A stretch of DNA of 34,836 nt from Candidatus Latescibacterota bacterium. GTDB taxonomy: Bacteria > Latescibacterota > Latescibacteria > Latescibacterales > Latescibacteraceae. The stretch spans positions 1 to 34,836 of the forward strand of contig JAFGMP010000261.1 in the NCBI GenBank assembly GCA_016927495.1. The letters are read 5' to 3'. Position numbers and translations under genes: made by a program. Below, piece after piece: positions 8,247-15,508 of this stretch (position 1 is the first letter of the stretch; every line of letters begins with the position of its first letter). The notes beneath the pieces are model-generated. The model was not told where the DNA came from. It did no database searches and saw nothing but the letters and a program-made list of their open reading frames with translations.

Positions 8247-8813
8247 TTAATCTAATTTTATAACTATTTTTGCAGGAACACCGGAAACAACACAATTATC
8301 AGGAACATCAAAATTTACAAAAGAATTACCTGAAACAACAGCATTTTCACCAATTATAATACCATGGCTTAATAAAGCTCCTGATTTGATATTTGCGCCT
8401 TTTTTTAAGATTACCTCTTTTTTCCCGCAGGTATAAAACAAACGGTCTTCAAGAAAAGTATTATTATTATACCTGTTGTGGGTAATTATTGTAACATTAG
8501 CTCCAAGACTGACACCTGATTCTAAAACAATACGCTCAGTTAAATCTAAAAAAATGTTACCCCCAAAACGGCAGTTATCACCTATTATTAAATTTTGATA
8601 CCCATTATTCGCTTTTACTCCCGCACATATGAGGGGAGATAATATAAAAACATTTTTACCGATTGTCGCCCCAAATAATTCAAGAATTTTTTTATTCAAT
8701 CTTGAACTGAATAGGAGCAAATTGGGCGGGCCATTAAATTTAAAAAACAAAATAAGAGCATTTCCCAAAATGAGTGATAATAATGTATTGATAATTTTTC
8801 TCAAGAATTTCAT
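8247..8813 (-). CDS. Acyltransferase, left-handed beta-helix (hexapeptide) family
   Basis: A 188-residue protein with a hydrophobic N-terminus (about residues 1-28) and then repeated hexapeptides such as IIGDNC, VLESGV, SLGANV, ILKKGA and IIGENA, ending in VSGVPAKIV, the usual end of the maltose/galactoside acetyltransferase-like family. THNRY at about residue 110 supplies a candidate catalytic histidine. Such enzymes O- or N-acetylate sugars, often in lipopolysaccharide or capsule synthesis. No sugar-pathway operon adjoins it, so the substrate is unknown. No clear ribosome-binding site precedes this ATG. Confidence 0.8.
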   Translation of the reverse strand: MKFLRKIINTLLSLILGNALILFFKFNGPPNLLLFSSRLNKKILELFGATIGKNVFILSPLICAGVKANNGYQNLIIGDNCRFGGNIFLDLTERIVLESGVSLGANVTIITHNRYNNNTFLEDRLFYTCGKKEVILKKGANIKSGALLSHGIIIGENAVVSGNSFVNFDVPDNCVVSGVPAKIVIKLD

Positions 8814-9083
8814 AAAAAACCATGATTCTCATATAATAATATTTGTAAATAATAAATTGTACCAATATCATGTTGAATAAATATATGTATCTCGGTATCG
8901 AAAAATTAAAGGACATTAACCATTATAAACATATTTAATACGGCAGAGCAATAAACAACAATGGATAATTTCATTCCATAATTTAAATTTTTCCCCATTA
9001 TGATACTTTATCAGAAATTATATAACAACATTTTTCAGACATAAGCACTTGATAATATTCACTTTAAATGAAATATTATAATT
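8814..9083. other. AT-rich divergent intergenic region
   Basis: About 330 bases (including the promoter at 9084) between the minus-strand acyltransferase and the plus-strand receiver gene. Very AT-rich. The only element recognised is the sigma-54-type promoter at its right edge. Confidence 0.5.
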
Positions 9084-9100
9084 TGGCATTAATATTGCAT
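9084..9100 (+). promoter_or_regulatory. Sigma-54-type promoter for the receiver gene
   Basis: TGGCAT (9084-9089), a five-base spacer and TTGCAT (9095-9100) match the -24/-12 consensus TGGCAC-N5-TTGCW, with the required GG-to-GC spacing. The predicted start near 9110 leaves a leader of about 35-45 bases before the coding start. Confidence 0.65.
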
Positions 9101-9143
9101 ATTTAAATGTCTGACGACATTTTGAGAATTTGAGATTGACAGG

Positions 9144-9566
9144 ATGAGTGTCATGAATGAGATAAAACAGGTATTTGAAGATTTAAAGCATATAAAAATA
9201 TTGCTTGTTGATGATGATCCGATTATTTCAAATCCATTAAAGCTTGTATTCAAGTATAACAATTGTTTTATAGACATTGTTGATACTGTTGAATATGGAC
9301 TCTCATTGATAGGAAAAAGTCATTATGATATCATACTTTGCGTATATAATCCTCCAAAAATAAATGGTATAGATTTTTTGAAAGGTGCAAAACTACAACA
9401 ATCTCATAGTATTCGTGCACTCATCACAGGCTACGATACAGAAGGAATCAAAATTAAGGCATTAGCTGGTGGAATCGACAATATAATGTATAAACCTTAT
9501 ACAATTCCTTCATTCATATCTTATATATCACGATTACATAATACCAAAAAGATACAAATGATATGA
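9144..9566 (+). CDS. Response-regulator receiver protein lacking the phospho-acceptor aspartate
   Basis: A 140-residue stand-alone receiver domain with no output domain. The acidic pocket (DDD at 23-25), the switch threonine T95 (in LITG) and K117 (in MYKPY) are present. The residue at the phosphorylation position is valine: the beta-3 segment reads DIILCVYNPP, with V67 (codon GTA at 9342) where LLDxxMP normally carries Asp. The domain is thus a pseudo-receiver and probably works without Asp phosphorylation. The ATG at 9153 has the better Shine-Dalgarno (AGGATGAG) and may be the true start, three codons into this frame. A sigma-54-type promoter precedes it. The partner is unknown. Confidence 0.82.
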   Translation: MSVMNEIKQVFEDLKHIKILLVDDDPIISNPLKLVFKYNNCFIDIVDTVEYGLSLIGKSHYDIILCVYNPPKINGIDFLKGAKLQQSHSIRALITGYDTEGIKIKALAGGIDNIMYKPYTIPSFISYISRLHNTKKIQMI

Positions 9567-9603
9567 TGCAACGGTAATCTTCAGTAAAGTTGTTATCTCA
9601 TTT

Positions 9604-10269
9604 CTATAATTGTTTTCCTTCTTTTGCGGCTTTTTGTAGTTTTTCATTAGCCATAATTGCAATTTCCACCCGTCTGTTCAGCCTTCTGCCGTCCGGAGTA
9701 TCATTTGATGCTACCGGTTCGGTTTCACCATGCCCGATGGTCATAATTCGTTGATTCATAATACCGTTTGAGACAAGATGCACTGCAACGGACTTCGCAC
9801 GGCGTTCCGAAAGCGTTTGGTTGTATTCATCAGAGCCGGTCGAATCCGTATGACCATCGACAAGAATGTCGGTATCCTCATATTTTTTTAGAATGTTTGC
9901 AAGCTGTTCAATATTAGATATAGCAGGAGAATCCAGTTCATATGAGTTGGTCTGAAACAATATCCCGGAATCAAACGTTATTTTAATTCCTTCGCCCACA
10001 CGTTCAACCTGTGCACCTTCGAGATCACGTTCGATTTCGGCAGCCTGTTTATCCATATAATTTCCGATTAATGCACCTGCTGCCCCGCCGATCGATGCAC
10101 CTATGAGCGCACCGGTAGCAGTTTTTCCGTACTGTTTCCCAATTACTCCGCCGATAACACCTCCTGCACTGGCTCCGATTGCGCCACCCTTGACTGTCCT
10201 GCTCAGTCCGCAGTTTATCGAAAGCATTGAAAGAAGAATTGCAGTTATGAAAAGTCTGATCTGTGCCAT
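9604..10269 (-). CDS. OmpA-family envelope protein with glycine-zipper segment (YiaD/YfiB-like)
   Basis: A 221-residue protein. It has an N-terminal signal with a possible lipobox ending at C20 (SINC, with an atypical N at -1), then two glycine-zipper hairpins (about residues 27-70, rich in GAxxGAxxGG), then a C-terminal OmpA peptidoglycan-binding domain (about 90-205) with the conserved LVDGHTDSTGS and LSERRAKSV motifs. It likely anchors the outer membrane to peptidoglycan. GGAGGAG stands in front of the ATG. It is convergent with the receiver gene and stands alone. Confidence 0.9.
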   Translation of the reverse strand: MAQIRLFITAILLSMLSINCGLSRTVKGGAIGASAGGVIGGVIGKQYGKTATGALIGASIGGAAGALIGNYMDKQAAEIERDLEGAQVERVGEGIKITFDSGILFQTNSYELDSPAISNIEQLANILKKYEDTDILVDGHTDSTGSDEYNQTLSERRAKSVAVHLVSNGIMNQRIMTIGHGETEPVASNDTPDGRRLNRRVEIAIMANEKLQKAAKEGKQL

Positions 10270-10643
10270 GATATACTCCTCCGTTTTAGAAAAGAAATTC
10301 TTACAATATGATCGCTATATAAATATCGATTCTCAAAATTATTTTTACAAGTCTTTTATACAGAGTGCGTATTCTCAGTGAAAAAACACAGTCATTGCAT
10401 ATTCGGAACCGCCAATCACTTCCATCCCTTGTCGGCGGCGCTCATGGTTGTTTCGATTATGATGAACTGTAATTAAGAGCGTCTACGTTTTTCACATAAT
10501 GAGGTAGAATATATACACAATCTGATGATAATGATTATATAAAGAATTAACGTAAAATAATATTGAATATATAATGGATAAGCATTAATATATATCTAAA
10601 TAATATATAAATATCGGCTCAGTTTTAAAAAAGGACAAAAGTT
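10270..10643. other. Divergent intergenic region
   Basis: 374 bases between the OmpA-like gene and the GT87-like gene, strongly AT-rich towards the right. I see no convincing promoter, repeat or small gene apart from the two ribosome-binding sites at its edges. Confidence 0.4.
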
Positions 10644-11828
10644 ATGTGCGGAAAACAATGGATTCAGGTTCTCTTTGTTATCGCATTTATTACGGCTGTC
10701 CTGTACTGTATTTTTCGACCGGCAGTGCAGGATTATATCGCATATTCTTTACATTGGAGCCATATACTTTCGGGTGGAGATCCCTGGGTTGGAACAGCGG
10801 AAATGAATATGTATGGACATAATGCATATGGTCCTCTTTATATTCTGTTTGTTTTACCATTTTCGATTGACCAAAAACTACCAAGGATCATATTTACTAT
10901 TATCTGGTTTGCGTTGGCTTATTGGTTAATAAAAAAAATCTATAATTCCGGAAAAATACAAAATAAAACAAAAATAATTCTTACTCTGATTCTTATCCTG
11001 TCACCATTTCTTTGGCTTCGTACCGTACATTTCGGACAATTTGATATAATTCTTGCCGCGTTATCGTTGTGGTCAATCGATACAAAACAACAGAATAAGA
11101 GTATACTTTCCGGAATATTAATTACTCTTGCCATTGCTCTGAAATACTATCCTATTGTTTTTGTTCCTTTCATATTCTTTTCAGAAAGAAAACCGGATTT
11201 CAAATTTTTCTTTACTTTTGTCGTAACTTCCGCGGTTATTTTTGCGACTACCTATTTGATATGGGGTGATACATTTATTATGGCAATTAAATATGCTTCA
11301 GCACGCCCTTCAAAAATGTTATCAATTTTCAGATTTCTCAGAGGAACATATTCTCCACTCAAAATCATTACTGGTATTCATAATGTAGACAGATTAAGCA
11401 CACTAACGATAATGATTTCCGGATTTATTATTTTTATTATATACATACGAAATAAAATAGATCTTATTACCGGTTCTGTGATCGCAATAAATGTTACCCT
11501 GCTTTTTTACAAAGTTGGTCATCAGCAATTTCATGTTTTACTCTATGTTCTACTTGTTTATTGGATGCTTAACAAAGGTGTTTCCGATAAACTTACATTT
11601 AAGGCGATCATGATATATATGCTTTTTATAAATATCTATGATATAGGTTATGTTTCCCTTTCATGGTATAAATTCCACTGGTCATTTGTTCGTGAGATAT
11701 GTGGATTATTTTCTTTCGTTATTATGAGTTTTTTATTATATGTTTTATTATATAAACAAACTAACATTACTTCTGCAATAATAGTTTCAAACGATACCTC
11801 AAACCAGCAACTTGATTATTCAGATTAA
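10644..11828 (+). CDS. GT87-like polyprenyl-phosphate-dependent membrane glycosyltransferase
   Basis: A 394-residue integral membrane protein with about ten hydrophobic segments. The pattern fits the DUF2029/GT87 mannosyltransferase family of the GT-C fold. An aspartate (AVQDY) follows the first membrane segment in the first periplasmic loop, then come YGPLYILF, the HFGQFDIILAAL segment and the LAIALKYYPIVFVPF segment. Such enzymes transfer sugars from lipid carriers to glycans or glycolipids outside the cytoplasmic membrane. It has an AAAAGGA ribosome-binding site and no close neighbours on its strand. The donor and acceptor are unknown. Confidence 0.75.
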   Translation: MCGKQWIQVLFVIAFITAVLYCIFRPAVQDYIAYSLHWSHILSGGDPWVGTAEMNMYGHNAYGPLYILFVLPFSIDQKLPRIIFTIIWFALAYWLIKKIYNSGKIQNKTKIILTLILILSPFLWLRTVHFGQFDIILAALSLWSIDTKQQNKSILSGILITLAIALKYYPIVFVPFIFFSERKPDFKFFFTFVVTSAVIFATTYLIWGDTFIMAIKYASARPSKMLSIFRFLRGTYSPLKIITGIHNVDRLSTLTIMISGFIIFIIYIRNKIDLITGSVIAINVTLLFYKVGHQQFHVLLYVLLVYWMLNKGVSDKLTFKAIMIYMLFINIYDIGYVSLSWYKFHWSFVREICGLFSFVIMSFLLYVLLYKQTNITSAIIVSNDTSNQQLDYSD

Positions 11829-11853
11829 ATTATCATAAAAAAAGAAAAATCTC

Positions 11854-11881
11854 TTGACAAAATATCAATACGGTATATATT
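11854..11881 (+). promoter_or_regulatory. Sigma-70-type promoter of the leader-peptide/glycosyltransferase unit
   Basis: TTGACA (11854-11859), a 16-base spacer and TATATT (11876-11881). Transcription would start near 11888, just before the ribosome-binding site of the decayed leader gene, and would run on through the glycosyltransferase and peptide genes. Confidence 0.6.
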
Positions 11882-11917
11882 GATTAATAAGATTAATATT
11901 TATAAAGGATGATTTGT

Positions 11918-12004
11918 AAGGTACGTATTAAGATCCAAGACAATACATACGACTGTAATATCGGCAAGGAAAATATGACAAAAACCGATGTTACAAAAGC
12001 ATAA
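11918..12004 (+). pseudogene. Decayed double-glycine leader peptide gene
   Basis: A ribosome-binding site (AAAGGA, 11904-11909) is followed at the correct distance by a frame beginning AAG instead of ATG. It reads (K)VRIKIQD, then D, I, K/E, M and K at the positions where the intact leader at 13760 has conserved residues, and stops at 12002-12004. The DNA also matches: ACGTATTAA is shared exactly. The start codon and the GG cleavage site are lost and no core remains, so this looks like a dead copy or a remnant of tandem duplication. Confidence 0.5.
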
Positions 12005-12149
12005 GATGGTGACACTTATTTCGGTTTTGTTCAAAAAACAAATCTAATGTTTGATAACAAACTGAAATCAAATTCAAAAAAGAAATAAAAAACTCCGTAA
12101 CAAAAATATTCTTTAACAACAAATATTATTATTCAGCAGGAGAACCCTC

Positions 12150-13727
12150 ATAGCGCGAATCAAGATAAATAATTTGATAATAGATGACGATTTAATTGAT
12201 AATCTGACAGACATAATTAAGAAAAATGTTTATCAGTCTTCCATCGAAAATAACTTAAAAAATTCTGTAATTGAATTACTGTATAAAATTGGGATTATGC
12301 AACTCACAGGAAATGAATATGCAAATGCTGTGGCAATCTTTCGAAAAACAGTAACCCTTGATTCGAATCATGTACCATCGATACACAATTTAGGGAAAGC
12401 ATTGTATTTTTTAGGTGATGTCAGCGAATCTGTCAGACAATTTCGCAGAGCCTTTGCTTTAGGTGACAGTGATTTGCCATTATCTGCGGAAGCTACAATA
12501 ATTCCGAGTGATCCACTGGCAGATAACAAGTCTATTTCAGAAATTCGTCGATCCTGGGGGAAAATTCTCAGTGACAAAAATAATAATCAAAAAACAAAGG
12601 GAAATTTTGAACTGACACAAAAAGATCATCTTTGTATCGGATATGTTTCCAGTTTTTTTCATAAAAAAAACTGGATGAAACCGGTATGGGGTCTGATCAA
12701 TAATCATAATCGTGATAAATTCAAAATATTTTTGTTTTCAGATGCCCCGGAATCAAAAATCAAAGGTTATGACAAACATCCTTTAGACCGGTTTTATGAC
12801 ATTACATCACTATCGAATTCTGAAGTTGCTGAACTCATCGTACAAAAAGATATTGATATTTTAATCGACCTTAATGGATACAGCTGTATAGAACGTCTTC
12901 CACTTTTGGTTAATAAACCTGCTCCTGTTATCATCGGATGGTTTAATATGTATGCAACTTCAGGGCTCGCTTGTTATGACTATATTATCGGAGATAAGCA
13001 TGTAATCCCGATTGAAGAAGAAAAATGGTATGGCGAAAAAATAATCAGAATTCCGGGATCTTATTTAACTTTTAACGTGACCTATCCGGTTCCTGAGATA
13101 TCACCACCCCCTTGCCTGACACATGGATATATCACTTTTGGTTCACTGTCTTCTCTGTATAAAATTACCGGTGAAGTGATAAAAACGTGGTCAAGTATTC
13201 TGCTTCGATCTCCGACAAGCCGACTATTAATAAAGAATGCACAATTGGAATCACCGGGAAATCGTTCATATATACTTGATAAATTTGCATTTTTTGGTGT
13301 ATCCGAAGACCGTATTGAACTTGAAGGACCATCAGAACATTATGATTTTCTCAGAAAATATGATGAAATCGACATAGCTCTTGACACATTTCCCTATAAC
13401 GGTGGTACGACAACAACAGAAGCTTTATGGCAGGGAGTTCCCGTAATTACCTTCTATGGAGACAGGTGGGTTTCACGTACTGGTTCTTCCATTCTGAAGA
13501 CAGCACGATTAGAAGAATTTGTATGTTACGATATTAAAGATTATATTGAGAAAGCCGTTCAACTCGCCGAATCGAAAAAGACACCGAATGTGCTATGTAA
13601 TTTACGTTTCAGTATGAGAACTTTTCTGAAAAATTCTCCTATATGTGATACAACAACATTTACAGAAGACATGGAAAGAATTTATCGTAATATATGGGAT
13701 TATAAAATCGAGAGTAATACCGGGTAA
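12150..13727 (+). CDS. SPINDLY-type O-linked glycosyltransferase (GT41) with two TPRs and a leader-like N-terminus
   Basis: The first ordinary in-frame start is TTG at 12174 (517 residues, numbering used here). I extend to ATA at 12150 because AGGAGA (12138-12143) is ideally spaced before it and the added residues, (I)ARIKINNL, match the start of the leader peptide encoded at 13760. Tetratricopeptide repeats span about residues 35-95. The GT41 catalytic region spans about 153-510, with IGYVSS, DLNGY and the UDP-binding segment DTFPYNGGTTTTEALW (404-419), then SRTGSSIL. Family members add GlcNAc or fucose to Ser/Thr of proteins. The position of the His in the family's DFxxH motif reads FFHKK (161-165), so the usual catalytic His seems displaced or replaced. 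The peptide gene starts 32 bases downstream, making that peptide a natural candidate substrate (inference). Confidence 0.85.
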   Translation: MARIKINNLIIDDDLIDNLTDIIKKNVYQSSIENNLKNSVIELLYKIGIMQLTGNEYANAVAIFRKTVTLDSNHVPSIHNLGKALYFLGDVSESVRQFRRAFALGDSDLPLSAEATIIPSDPLADNKSISEIRRSWGKILSDKNNNQKTKGNFELTQKDHLCIGYVSSFFHKKNWMKPVWGLINNHNRDKFKIFLFSDAPESKIKGYDKHPLDRFYDITSLSNSEVAELIVQKDIDILIDLNGYSCIERLPLLVNKPAPVIIGWFNMYATSGLACYDYIIGDKHVIPIEEEKWYGEKIIRIPGSYLTFNVTYPVPEISPPPCLTHGYITFGSLSSLYKITGEVIKTWSSILLRSPTSRLLIKNAQLESPGNRSYILDKFAFFGVSEDRIELEGPSEHYDFLRKYDEIDIALDTFPYNGGTTTTEALWQGVPVITFYGDRWVSRTGSSILKTARLEEFVCYDIKDYIEKAVQLAESKKTPNVLCNLRFSMRTFLKNSPICDTTTFTEDMERIYRNIWDYKIESNTG

Positions 13728-13759
13728 TCACTTTTAACTTTTTTAAAAGGAGGATCACT

Positions 13760-13930
13760 ATGGCACGTATTAAAATTAACGACTTACCGAAAGATCAAAA
13801 GGTGAGCAGAGATGAAATGAAAAAAATCAGAGGTGGATTGATGTATTTGACTTACAATGATGTATCCGGCGAAGCACAGGATAAAGATCATAAAGGTTGG
13901 ACTGACCTTTTATCTTTTACCTGGAAATAA
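13760..13930 (+). CDS. Double-glycine leader peptide 1 (56 residues)
   Basis: A small secreted-peptide precursor preceded by a perfect AAAGGAGG ribosome-binding site. Residues 1-26 form a charged leader, MARIKINDLP to KKIRGG, ending in Gly25-Gly26, the classic cleavage site of peptidase-C39 bacteriocin-type exporters. The predicted 30-residue core has no cysteine. It contains three Thr, two Ser, two Trp and two Tyr, so it could carry O-linked sugars but not thioether or disulfide bridges. It shares 14 of 26 leader residues with the peptide at 17912. It lies 32 bases after the GT41 gene and probably on the same transcript. No C39 transporter is in the window. Bacteriocin, signal or adhesin roles are all possible. 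Confidence 0.8.
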   Translation: MARIKINDLPKDQKVSRDEMKKIRGGLMYLTYNDVSGEAQDKDHKGWTDLLSFTWK

Positions 13931-14004
13931 CTAAACTATACTCGGCAAGTTTTATTAAAATCGGAGTTGGGAAAAACTGTCGCATTTGCATAACGTAGTT
14001 TATG

Positions 14005-14045
14005 CTGTCAGATACTTATCGGGGAAGATAAATTATTTCTGACAG
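14005..14045 (+). other. Hairpin in the 3' region of peptide gene 1
   Basis: CTGTCAG (14005-14011) pairs with CTGACAG (14039-14045), enclosing TTATC/GATAA around a GGGGAA loop. It lies between the peptide gene and its terminator and may stabilise the short messenger. Confidence 0.5.
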
Positions 14046-14102
14046 ACCGTTTTCCTGTGTTTTTCAACTGCCATTATGATTCATACTAATAGATCAATAT
14101 AA

Positions 14103-14139
14103 ATGGACTTACGATAGACAAGGTAAGTCCATTTTTTTT
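14103..14139 (+). terminator. Rho-independent terminator of the GT41/peptide unit
   Basis: ATGGACTTA (14103-14111) pairs perfectly with TAAGTCCAT (14124-14132), followed by a run of eight T. It lies about 170 bases after peptide gene 1 and closes the unit that starts at 11854. Confidence 0.85.
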
Positions 14140-14333
14140 CTTACATGTGTTCAATTCTAAAAGAAAAATGGTTGTATTCCTGCAGACGTCGATTGTACAT
14201 TGATAGATTTAAAAACTGATAATATTAATTTCGAATATATTACAAATTCCTGACAGTTTATAAAGTATCAATAACAAGATTACAGTCTTTAATCATTATC
14301 ATACATAATTGAATTTGAACAAAATATTGTCCG

Positions 14334-14513
14334 TCAGCGTTTTAAGTCGTCCGAATGATATAACCATGTATGGAAACACTCTGGACATTCGAGTTTTACT
14401 TGTTCCTCTGAATTGTTGGAACCGTAAGTTAATACCCGAACAATTTCCCCTTTTGTTTTACAAATGGGACAATTTTGAAAAGACTCCGGAATATCGTCAA
14501 TCTTCTTTTTCAT
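14334..14513 (-). CDS. Small zinc-ribbon protein (59 residues)
   Basis: A short gene with GGTGA in front of its ATG. It encodes two CxxC knuckles, CPIC at 15-18 and CPEC at 43-46, separated by 24 residues, the spacing of a zinc ribbon. The ending HTWLYHSDDLKR is charged. No enzyme motif is present. It could be a small regulator or nucleic-acid-binding protein. Its composition resembles genuine genes and the opposite-strand frame over the same bases makes no sense, so I consider it real. Confidence 0.7.
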   Translation of the reverse strand: MKKKIDDIPESFQNCPICKTKGEIVRVLTYGSNNSEEQVKLECPECFHTWLYHSDDLKR

Positions 14514-14720
14514 GTTGTTTCACCCGGCTTTCCTTGATGCGTTGTTAAAATTTTATCCAACGTATTAACATAAAGAAGAATAGCCATTTCTGATATTCAA
14601 AACAAGCATTTTCATTAAAATTTTATTAAATTTTACTTACAATTCTCAATTTTTTTTTAACAAAACAGTAAATCTTTATAAAACCATGTAATATAACGTA
14701 TACCGATTCAACTTGTTTCC
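14514..14720. other. AT-rich intergenic stretch before the secreted-protein run
   Basis: With the promoter region this makes about 317 bases without a gene (14514-14830). Apart from the sigma-70 promoter at 14721-14749 and the ribosome-binding site at 14820, nothing is recognised. Confidence 0.4.
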
Positions 14721-14749
14721 TTGACAAGCCATGAATAGTATAATATACT
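14721..14749 (+). promoter_or_regulatory. Sigma-70-type promoter of the secreted-protein operon
   Basis: TTGACA (14721-14726), a 17-base spacer and TATACT (14744-14749). The coding start at 14831 follows after about 75 bases of leader. Confidence 0.65.
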
Positions 14750-14830
14750 TTATCATGCAATTTGTAAATTTTTAAAACAGGTATTTTATTGCGCTAACCG
14801 ATACATTTCACCCGATAAATGAGGTGGTAA

Positions 14831-15472
14831 ATGCTTGCGAATTTTAAACAATTGGCTTTAATACTTTTTGTATGTTCTCTCTCCCAATCGGCATATGGAC
14901 AGGACTCAATTCAGTCAAGTCCTCCCTTGTATTTCCGTGAAGATTGGATGGAATCACCAGCGGAAACGCCGATTACACAACAGCATGTGTATAACAGTGA
15001 ACTGGTTATGGAATTATTCGGATCCGGCAAAGACATGATAAAGAAATCTCATCATGATACACCGCTTGATGATCCTTTTTATGTATGGTCAGGTCAATGT
15101 GAGGGGAATTGGGCGGTAACATTAACAAAGCGTAATTCACTTGTCGATTTAACTCATGGATGTGTCAGGTGGAGAACCAAAAATTTTGACCGGATTCTTC
15201 ATGTAATAGTATGTCTTGAAGACGGTAGCTGGCTTGTGAGTATACGGGGAACAGGGGAGACACCCGACTGGAATGAATTCACATTTGATCTTGCTGATAC
15301 GGAGTGGAAGAAATTAGACATCTCAACGGTTTCAGCGACAGAAAATGTTGTTAATCCCGATCTGTCACGTATCCGTGCAATCGGTTTTACCGACCTTGAA
15401 GTTGGCGGGCAAAGTGCGTCATGTTCGCGTCTTGACTGGATCGAGGTTTATGGCAGAATAGTGAAACACTGA
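14831..15472 (+). CDS. Secreted protein of unknown function, probable beta-sandwich
   Basis: A 213-residue protein. It has a signal peptide (hydrophobic to about residue 18, cleavage likely after AYG), then one domain rich in Trp and aromatic residues (YFREDW, YVWSGQCEGNWAV, VRWRTK, SRLDWIEVYG). I recall similar secreted domains beside polysaccharide-degrading proteins in uncultured diderm lineages, but no function is known. The alternation of short beta-like segments and the terminal SRLDWIEVYG resemble carbohydrate-binding or lectin-like beta-sandwiches (inference). A GAGGTGG ribosome-binding site precedes it. First gene of a run with 15509 and 16979. Confidence 0.6.
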   Translation: MLANFKQLALILFVCSLSQSAYGQDSIQSSPPLYFREDWMESPAETPITQQHVYNSELVMELFGSGKDMIKKSHHDTPLDDPFYVWSGQCEGNWAVTLTKRNSLVDLTHGCVRWRTKNFDRILHVIVCLEDGSWLVSIRGTGETPDWNEFTFDLADTEWKKLDISTVSATENVVNPDLSRIRAIGFTDLEVGGQSASCSRLDWIEVYGRIVKH

Positions 15473-15508
15473 AAATACTAAACTTTATAACGGAGACAAT
15501 AAACCACT

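Noticed and set aside
8071..8295. Minus-strand 74-codon frame
   Set aside because: Overlaps the acyltransferase end and a hairpin. No ribosome-binding site.
14309..14548. Plus-strand 79-codon frame
   Set aside because: It is the shadow of the zinc-ribbon gene on the minus strand, which has paired CxxC motifs and a ribosome-binding site.
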